DNA of 10,981 nt from positions 1 through 10,981 of the forward strand of contig JAQUOM010000053.1 of the NCBI GenBank assembly GCA_028717105.1. The letters run 5' to 3'. The notes under the pieces are model-generated. The model was not told the DNA's origin and did not search any database. It saw nothing but the letters and a program-made list of their open reading frames with translations. This document shows, in pieces, positions 4,790 through 9,789 of the stretch. This DNA comes from Candidatus Omnitrophota bacterium. GTDB lineage: Bacteria; Omnitrophota; Gorgyraeia; Velamenicoccales; Velamenicoccaceae. Position numbers and translations under genes: made by a program. How positions within the stretch are numbered: the stretch's first letter is position 1; each line of letters opens with the position of its first letter.

Positions 4790-7426
4790 TTATTTATTCC
4801 ACAGCTTTTTGCATGTCTCATAGCCCTTGCGCAGCTGACGCAAGAACGGACTTGCTTTCCCGTCCCCCTGTCCTACGACCCCCAGCCATTCTTCATGCAT
4901 GAACCCGTCGGGAAACGGACCCACCCACAAACCTTTCGTGTCGTGAATGGCCGGTTCATAACCTTTCCACCACTCGTCTAAATATTCGAAAAGAAACCCT
5001 CCGACGGCATTACCGGACCCGGAACCGAAGGCCGCGTTATCTTCGATATCTTCCCAGCTCCCCTGAAGATACCCCGCCTGCGCCTCTTCGGCTTCCTCGC
5101 GCGTATGACAATACGCATAGGCCCCGCAGCCGTATTCCGTGACCATCGCAGGCCTGTCCGTCAACCTTTTGATATCCGACCAAAAGGAACCGAATCCCTG
5201 GTCGCCCCTGTACGCATTGGCGCCGAACACATCGATGTCCGGCGCATGGGCCGCATAACGATCCAGGTACAACACGTCGCCGCTGGCGATCGCGACGGGA
5301 TGATCGGGATCGAGGGACTTGATGAGCCTGGCCGCTTCGTTGGCGAATTTAAAAAAGCTTTCCGGTTTCTTGTCGGCGTTGCAGGCGACGCCGTAAACAT
5401 TCTCATTGCCGATGAGCCACATGAGCACGAACGGCTCGTCCTTATATTCCATGACCATCTTGCGGACGGACTCGAGCATATTCTTCTGATGCTCGGGATT
5501 GTCGTAATCCGTGCCTTCGTGCCAGCTGGCGCCGGAACCCAGCGCGTATTTGCCCAGATAATCGCCGATCACCACGCGGATGCCGTATCTCTTGAGCGCG
5601 TCCCTGAAAAGCTCTTTCTTCAAGGGAGTCGGCTGATGATACATACGGACGGTATTGACCCCCATGCGCTTCATCAGCTCAAAATCACCCACCGCCTTTT
5701 CGTCAGGGTCCTGAACGTTATTGAGGTTTGTGTCGACAAACGCATCATAAGGCCCGTCGCACTTGCCGTTCTTGTTATAATCATACTCCATCCAGCTCAC
5801 GAGCGACCCGTCATCCGGGCTTTGGCCGACCTTCGCGGGCTGATAGGTGATCCCCTGGATCATATAGGGCTTGTTGTCGACGAGCAATTGCCAGTCGCCG
5901 TTGGCATACTGGACAAGCCGGACGCGCCCGGCCCCCAGGCGCCGTTTCACCTGGCGCTGCATCATTTTCTTGTCGACAAACTTCCTGACCTTGTCGGAAA
6001 TCGTTTCAGGGATATGGTTCTTGACGATGCGCCCGGGCTTCACAATAAAGACGTCGTTACGGATATCGTTGTCGAAACCGTTCTCGACCTGGATCTCGGC
6101 GCCCACAAGCTTCATGTTGATCTGCGGATATTTCTTGCAGAGATATTTGATCCGCGCAATGGAAGCCGGCCCCACATACCATGGCGTGTGCCAATACGTC
6201 CAACCCACGGTCTGCGGAAAGTGCACGACGACCGCATAATAAGCCTTGACCGCATGCTTGATCAGGCCTGCTTTCTCCAGGACCACGGCCGTATAATACT
6301 GCCTGATCCCGGGCGGCTCCGGCGCCAGGGCCCACTTGATAAAAGCGGCTTCCAGGTCGGGGGAGCGGACAAAATCCCAATGGCTGCCCTCCAGGCGCTT
6401 CTCCTTCTTGACCTGCTGGAACGCCGGGTCCCAGCGCACGCTCGTCGTATTAGGGTAGACAGCTTCGCCGACGGCTTCCGAAAGCCCATCCTGGGACTTG
6501 ACGATATATTTATATTCTTTGGAACCGACACCGGTGAATTCGCCGTACTTTTCGTAATCGACGATCTCCTCTTTTCCCGGGTCATAGAGCTCGATCTTCG
6601 TTGCCGGGATCGAGCCGCAACGCTCGGCATTCGGGTCCTTGCCCTGCAGGCGGTCAACGGCTTCCTGCGCCACCTCGGCCGTCTTGTAAAACCAGCCGCG
6701 CGGATCCCAGGCCTGGGCATAACCGAAGTCTGTCACGATATAGGCGAAGGCGGCGATGGAATCGTCCTTCCTGCCTTCTTTCTTCAGGGCCTCGCCCTTG
6801 ATAAACTGCACCTGGGCGACATTGTTGAGCGTCGCGTAATTATTGATCTGCTCGGTGGCCGGAAAATCCTTCAGGGAAGCCTGCTCTTTACGCGCCTCCT
6901 GGCCGAACCGCCGCATCGCTTCGTCGACCATCGCATATACCTTCGCGAAATCACCCTCATCTTTGGCTTTTCTGGCCGCAACCACCATATCCTCTAAAGA
7001 GAGTTCCGCCGGCGCCGCCGTCTCGCCCTGGATAGCGCCTGCGGCCGGGACCTCTGCTGCGGCTTCCTGATTTTGCGCGGGTTCACCCTGGGCGCAGGAA
7101 GACCCGGAGACCAAAAAACAAAAAACAGAAAACAGAAAAATGGAAACCCACGGTTTTACAGCTATGAGACCTGTAAAACCCGCCGCCGCTTCGCGGCGTC
7201 GAGGTCCGCCTTCCATATTCCCTAGCGACATCTCGCCGAGTGCGCCTCCTGTATATTTCCGCTGCGAAGGAGTAGTGGCGGGATCTCGCCAGAGGCGAGG
7301 CTCGCCAAAGGCGGCTGCACGAAGGCGGATAAAAGAACTTAAAAACCGGAGGCCAAAAAAACACAAAGACGAAATCATCGGAAACCTCGAATGCCCGTTC
7401 TTTTCTTTTGAGTTGTTTTTTTTCAT
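4790..7426 (-). CDS. Exported TPR-glycosidase fusion, clan GH-A (GH2 C-domain-like) barrel
   Basis: Predicted secreted or periplasmic glycosidase of 878 residues. Order of parts: repeat-derived N-terminus (1-95); hydrophobic signal core (96-107) with a possible cut after SSCA near 112; Ala/Glu-rich linker (113-140); TPR-like helices (about 141-265); a segment I do not recognise (270-365) followed by more repeat-like helices (about 370-435) and a linker; GH-A barrel (about 500-878). The predicted acid/base is Glu675 in WLIGNEN (codon 5402-5404) and the nucleophile Glu764 in VTEYG (codon 5135-5137), so retaining hydrolysis or transglycosylation is expected. Trp819-Trp820 in EYLDEWW is shared with the second glycosidase. 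Residues 549-576 carry two EF-hand-like calcium loops. No GH2 sugar-binding sandwich domains precede the barrel. Start 7426 has the best ribosome site; 7231 is the alternative. Substrate and exact family are unknown. Confidence 0.85.
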   Translation of the reverse strand: MKKNNSKEKNGHSRFPMISSLCFFGLRFLSSFIRLRAAAFGEPRLWRDPATTPSQRKYTGGALGEMSLGNMEGGPRRREAAAGFTGLIAVKPWVSIFLFSVFCFLVSGSSCAQGEPAQNQEAAAEVPAAGAIQGETAAPAELSLEDMVVAARKAKDEGDFAKVYAMVDEAMRRFGQEARKEQASLKDFPATEQINNYATLNNVAQVQFIKGEALKKEGRKDDSIAAFAYIVTDFGYAQAWDPRGWFYKTAEVAQEAVDRLQGKDPNAERCGSIPATKIELYDPGKEEIVDYEKYGEFTGVGSKEYKYIVKSQDGLSEAVGEAVYPNTTSVRWDPAFQQVKKEKRLEGSHWDFVRSPDLEAAFIKWALAPEPPGIRQYYTAVVLEKAGLIKHAVKAYYAVVVHFPQTVGWTYWHTPWYVGPASIARIKYLCKKYPQINMKLVGAEIQVENGFDNDIRNDVFIVKPGRIVKNHIPETISDKVRKFVDKKMMQRQVKRRLGAGRVRLVQYANGDWQLLVDNKPYMIQGITYQPAKVGQSPDDGSLVSWMEYDYNKNGKCDGPYDAFVDTNLNNVQDPDEKAVGDFELMKRMGVNTVRMYHQPTPLKKELFRDALKRYGIRVVIGDYLGKYALGSGASWHEGTDYDNPEHQKNMLESVRKMVMEYKDEPFVLMWLIGNENVYGVACNADKKPESFFKFANEAARLIKSLDPDHPVAIASGDVLYLDRYAAHAPDIDVFGANAYRGDQGFGSFWSDIKRLTDRPAMVTEYGCGAYAYCHTREEAEEAQAGYLQGSWEDIEDNAAFGSGSGNAVGGFLFEYLDEWWKGYEPAIHDTKGLWVGPFPDGFMHEEWLGVVGQGDGKASPFLRQLRKGYETCKKLWNK
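5699..5782 (-). other. Two EF-hand-like calcium loops inside the glycosidase barrel
   Basis: Encodes residues 549-576 of the large glycosidase. The first loop starts DYNKNGKCDG and the second is DTNLNNVQDPDE, which has Asp1, Asn3, Asn5, Asp9 and Glu12 as in a canonical 12-residue EF-hand loop. They lie between the first barrel strand (GITYQP) and the helix ELMKRMGVN. The paralogous glycosidase in this window has only a short WADPSQPW link at the same place. Calcium binding is inferred from the pattern. Confidence 0.65.
7111..7314 (-). repeat. Mosaic of short repeats read through by the large glycosidase gene
   Basis: Several small elements lie side by side inside the 5' part of the open frame. 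Positions 7111-7138 are an A-rich heptamer array on the plus strand (CCAAAAA, ACAAAAA, ACAGAAA, ACAGAAA). Positions 7152-7161 and 7171-7180 (GGTTTTACAG / CTGTAAAACC) are a perfect 10-bp inverted repeat with a 9-nt loop. Positions 7184-7189 and 7193-7198 (CGCCGC / GCGGCG) and 7285-7290 and 7294-7299 (CTCGCC / GGCGAG) are perfect 6-bp hairpins with 3-nt loops, and a smaller CGCC/GGCG hairpin is at 7303-7313. None interrupts the minus-strand frame. Confidence 0.72.
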
Positions 7427-7431
7427 CTCTT

Positions 7432-7435
7432 CTCC
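7432..7435 (-). promoter_or_regulatory. Ribosome binding site deciding the 7426 start of the large glycosidase
   Basis: GGAG on the minus strand, 5 nt before the ATG at 7426-7424 (GGAGAAGAG then ATG), is the best-placed Shine-Dalgarno for this gene. Internal ATGs at 7231 and 7216 are poorer: AGGAGG is 13 nt away from the first, and AGGG only 3 nt from the second. Confidence 0.6.
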
Positions 7436-7466
7436 ATGGACTATCGGCCGTGGACAGCAGACGCGA

Positions 7467-8420
7467 TCAACCCACCACCGCGCCGGCGGTGATCCCCTTG
7501 ATAATAAAACGCTGCATGGCCAGGTAGATGATCAAGATCGGCACGACCGTGATTGTCATGCCCGCCATGAGAAGCGGATACTGCGTGATGTGCTCGCCCT
7601 GGAAAACCATGAGGCCTCTCTGCAGAGGCATCAGGTTCTTTGACGACAGGATCAGGTTCGCCAGAATATATTCGTTCCAAACATTCAAGGCGTTATAAAT
7701 AATGATGACCGCGATGGCGGGCTTGGCCAAGGGCAGGGCCACGTGGCGCCATATCCCCAGGCGCGAACAACCGTCGATGCGCGCGGCGTCTTCCAGTTCC
7801 TTGGGCATCCTGTCAAAAAAAGTCTTGAGCATATAAATACTGAACGACAACCCGACGTTGATCATGCAAAGGACATAGGCCGTGCGCGGATAAAACTGGT
7901 TCTCGATGAACGCGATCGTCCCGTAAACGAAGCTGTCGGGAAGGACTTTAAGTAAAAACGGCGTCGCGGCGGCCATCGAATTGAGCAGGGCGTTGCGCAC
8001 ATTATTGACCAGGACATAGAGCGGGACAAAACTCCCGGGTAAAGGGATCATCATCGCCGCCAGAAAAATAAAAAACAGGAGGTTCTTGCCCGGAAAGTTC
8101 ATCCGGGAAAACGCGTAGGCCGCCAGCGACGAAACCATGACGATCCCGAACACGACGATCGTGGTATAAAAAAGGCTGTTCAAAAAATACACGCCGAAGC
8201 CGCCCTTGGTCCAGGCCAGATAAAAATTCTCCCAGTGCATGACGCGCGGAATGACGCTCATGTCGGAAAAGATCGTGCTCTGCGTCTTTAAGGACGAGCC
8301 GAACATCCACAAAAGAGGGAAAATACAGGTCACCGATACCAAAATCAGGAATGTATTGACGAGCAGCCCCGACGTATGCTGTGCGACGGTATACTTGTTG
8401 AGCCTCATGTCAAACCCCAT
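7467..8420 (-). CDS. ABC sugar permease, MalG/UgpE type, with a periplasmic-loop insertion
   Basis: Second inner-membrane subunit of the importer (COG0395), 317 residues against about 275-280 for the usual member. The EAA loop is intact (EDAARIDG at 210-217, then HVALPLAKPA to about 235), and the C-terminus ends in the family pattern QRFIIKGITAGAVVG. Hydrophobic segments lie near 17-40, 78-104, 112-139, 180-199, 232-255 and 284-302. About 31 extra residues (roughly 149-179, including PFLLKVLPDSFVYGTIAF) sit between helices three and four, where the family normally has a short link. That loop faces the periplasm, towards the binding protein. The ATG at 8420 has no ribosome site; the ATG at 8408 has GGGG seven bases upstream and could be the true start, four residues shorter. 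The stop lies 40 nt before the next gene. Confidence 0.94.
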   Translation of the reverse strand: MGFDMRLNKYTVAQHTSGLLVNTFLILVSVTCIFPLLWMFGSSLKTQSTIFSDMSVIPRVMHWENFYLAWTKGGFGVYFLNSLFYTTIVVFGIVMVSSLAAYAFSRMNFPGKNLLFFIFLAAMMIPLPGSFVPLYVLVNNVRNALLNSMAAATPFLLKVLPDSFVYGTIAFIENQFYPRTAYVLCMINVGLSFSIYMLKTFFDRMPKELEDAARIDGCSRLGIWRHVALPLAKPAIAVIIIYNALNVWNEYILANLILSSKNLMPLQRGLMVFQGEHITQYPLLMAGMTITVVPILIIYLAMQRFIIKGITAGAVVG

Positions 8421-8440
8421 ATGGAAAAATCACCAATAAC

Positions 8441-8459
8441 CCTGCCTGCCGCAGGCAGG
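8441..8459. repeat. GC-rich perfect palindrome (REP-like)
   Basis: CCTGCCTGC (8441-8449) and GCAGGCAGG (8451-8459) are perfect reverse complements around one base. The minus strand has no T-run after the palindrome in the direction of transcription, so it is not an ordinary intrinsic terminator of the upstream gene. A relative with the same GGCAGGCAGG sequence occurs at 4759-4768, so this looks like a dispersed palindromic repeat. It lies 21 nt upstream of the second permease start and could affect access to that start. Confidence 0.7.
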
Positions 8460-8508
8460 CAAAAAACAAACACCAAACAAATCCCAATATTCAATAACCA
8501 ATCGTCAA
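8460..8508 (-). repeat. Degenerate 7-nt array (TTGGTTA unit)
   Basis: Read on the minus strand, seven heptamers follow in strict phase: TTGACGA (8508-8502), TTGGTTA, TTGAATA, TTGGGAT, TTGTTTG, GTGTTTG and TTTTTTG (8466-8460). A similar pair of units (TTATTGG, TGATTTT) lies beyond the adjacent palindrome at 8426-8439, as if the palindrome sits within the array. With the array at 8614-8641 it forms a facing pair around a 105-nt spacer (8509-8613). The spacer holds only a short open stretch ending in a stop at 8516-8518 that I do not recognise. Confidence 0.72.
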
Positions 8509-8613
8509 ACGTTACTCAAATGTAGAAATGATGGCCGATAAAATACTTTAATCCTCCTGCTTCTTTAAACAGTGTCCTGCGATCCTATGGTTGAATTGAT
8601 TTATTGATAATTA

Positions 8614-8641
8614 CTTGGTCCTTGCATCTTGGTGCTTGGTC
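8614..8641 (+). repeat. Degenerate 7-nt array (CTTGGTC unit)
   Basis: Read on the plus strand, four consecutive heptamers follow in phase: CTTGGTC, CTTGCAT, CTTGGTG, CTTGGTC. Weaker units (ATTTATG, CCTATGC, CTGTTTC) continue the register to 8662, so the array overlaps the last codons and stop of the first permease gene. It faces the array at 8460-8508, whose units carry TTGGT on the opposite strand. Confidence 0.7.
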
Positions 8642-8649
8642 ATTTATGC

Positions 8650-9714
8650 CTATGCCTGTTTCAATTTACGCGATATCCCCATCTGCGCAAAAGAAACCAT
8701 CATCAGGATCACGCCGAACGTGAGCCCCTGGGCGCAGGCGTATCCGAACATCGAAGACCCCTGCATGGATGCCAGGATCCTCGTCACAGGCACTTCCGTA
8801 TGATAACCCGGCCCGCCGCCGGTCATAGACAAAATCAGAACAAAAACCTGCATGGACCCCAGGATGGTCAGAATCATGACCAGGACAAAAACCGGAATCA
8901 TGAGCGGGATCGTCACGTTCTTAAAACTATGCCAGACATTCGCGCCGTCCACCCGCGCCGCCTCATATAATTCTTTCGGGATCGTCTGCAGCCCGGCCAG
9001 GAGGATCATAAAACCCCAGCCGAAACCCTTCCAGCTATGGATGACCGCCACGCATGTCAGGGCTGTCTGCGGATCCGACAGCCAGCTGCGCGCCATGTCC
9101 TGAAACCCAAAAGCACCCAGGACGTAGTTCAAGAAACCGTAATCGCCGTCATAGATCCAACGCCAGATCAGGCCCACCACGACTTCGGAAAGCACCGGAG
9201 GGATAAAAAAGATCACACGGTAAAAATTCTTCGCCTTGATCTGGCGGTCGCAAGCCAGGGCCAGCGCCAGGGCCAGCGCATTCTGGAACGTCAGCGCGAC
9301 CAGCGTGATATAGCCGGCATTGCGCATCGACAGCCACCAGATATTGTCCTGCATGATCTCGCGAAAATTGGCCAGGCCCACAAAAAGCATCTTCGGCGAA
9401 ATGCCGTCCCAGGCGTGATGCGACAGCTGCAGAACCTTGAAAAACGGATAAATATAAAAGATGGAAAAAATGGCCAGCGCCGGAACGACAAAAAGGAACG
9501 CCGGGAAACTCCTCTTGATGACATTGGCCACGACCAGGAAAAGCAACGACAGCGTAACGAGCCCGTAGGCCATAAACCAGAAGACCGCCGAATCATGAAA
9601 ATTCAAGAACGCCGCTTCCAATGCCACAAACAAACAGCCGACCGTCACCATCTTCTGCTTCGGCGTGGCGTTGTGCATCAGGTTATAGAATTGTTTGATC
9701 TTTTCGGCAATCAT
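8650..9714 (-). CDS. ABC sugar permease, MalF/UgpA type, with two extra N-terminal membrane helices
   Basis: Inner-membrane permease subunit of a carbohydrate ABC importer (COG1175, binding-protein-dependent transport family), 354 residues. The cytoplasmic EAA loop that docks the ATPase is intact near residues 251-270 (EAARVDGANVW, then NVTIPL). The core family begins near residue 68 with the usual first helix (SFPAFLFVVPALAIFSIFYI). Before it lie about 65 additional residues with two hydrophobic segments at about 22-38 and 43-65, giving eight helices in all. MalF of enteric bacteria also has extra N-terminal helices. The C-terminal part keeps the SMTGGGPGYHTE signature of this subunit. There is no clear Shine-Dalgarno before the ATG at 9714, and internal ATGs are no better, so the longest start is kept. 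It pairs with the second permease 229 nt downstream. Confidence 0.94.
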   Translation of the reverse strand: MIAEKIKQFYNLMHNATPKQKMVTVGCLFVALEAAFLNFHDSAVFWFMAYGLVTLSLLFLVVANVIKRSFPAFLFVVPALAIFSIFYIYPFFKVLQLSHHAWDGISPKMLFVGLANFREIMQDNIWWLSMRNAGYITLVALTFQNALALALALACDRQIKAKNFYRVIFFIPPVLSEVVVGLIWRWIYDGDYGFLNYVLGAFGFQDMARSWLSDPQTALTCVAVIHSWKGFGWGFMILLAGLQTIPKELYEAARVDGANVWHSFKNVTIPLMIPVFVLVMILTILGSMQVFVLILSMTGGGPGYHTEVPVTRILASMQGSSMFGYACAQGLTFGVILMMVSFAQMGISRKLKQA

Positions 9715-9732
9715 TGTCTTTTACGGGTTAGG

Positions 9733-9772
9733 CTTGTGCCGGTTAACCTGTTTACCGGCTCACCCACCGACC
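9733..9772 (-). repeat. Degenerate 8-nt array with hairpin between binding protein and first permease
   Basis: On the minus strand five 8-nt units follow in phase: GGTCGGTG, GGTGAGCC, GGTAAACA, GGTTAACC, GGCACAAG. Part of it folds: 9738-9747 (GCCGGTTAAC) pairs with 9750-9759 (GTTTACCGGC) with one mismatch and a 2-nt centre; a real loop would open the innermost pairs. No T-run follows on the minus strand, so it does not look like a full terminator. A hairpin between a binding-protein gene and its permeases commonly stabilises the upstream message, as with the malE-malF repeat. That role is an inference here. Confidence 0.6.
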
Positions 9773-9789
9773 GGTTCATTCCCCATAGT

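Noticed and set aside
5699..5782. Dockerin domain
   Set aside because: Two EF-hand loops are present, but they lie inside the barrel after its first strand, lack the paired helices of a dockerin, and no cohesin is seen in the window.
5105..6997. 630-codon open frame on the plus strand, and similar long frames at 824-1906, 2311-3399, 3374-4771 and 9037-10320
   Set aside because: They lie antisense to genes with clear domains, catalytic motifs and signal peptides. Their translations show no recognisable motifs and have the Arg/His/Asp-rich look of antisense reading of a GC-rich third position.
7152..7180. GGTTTTACAG...CTGTAAAACC looks like part of a type II CRISPR repeat
   Set aside because: It is a single short inverted repeat inside a mosaic of palindromes. 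No second copy, no spacers and no cas genes are present.
8441..8466. GC-rich palindrome followed by A-run as an intrinsic terminator
   Set aside because: The A-run lies after the palindrome only on the plus strand; a terminator for the minus-strand genes would need T residues after the stem in the minus direction. For plus-strand transcription the run would have to be T, not A.
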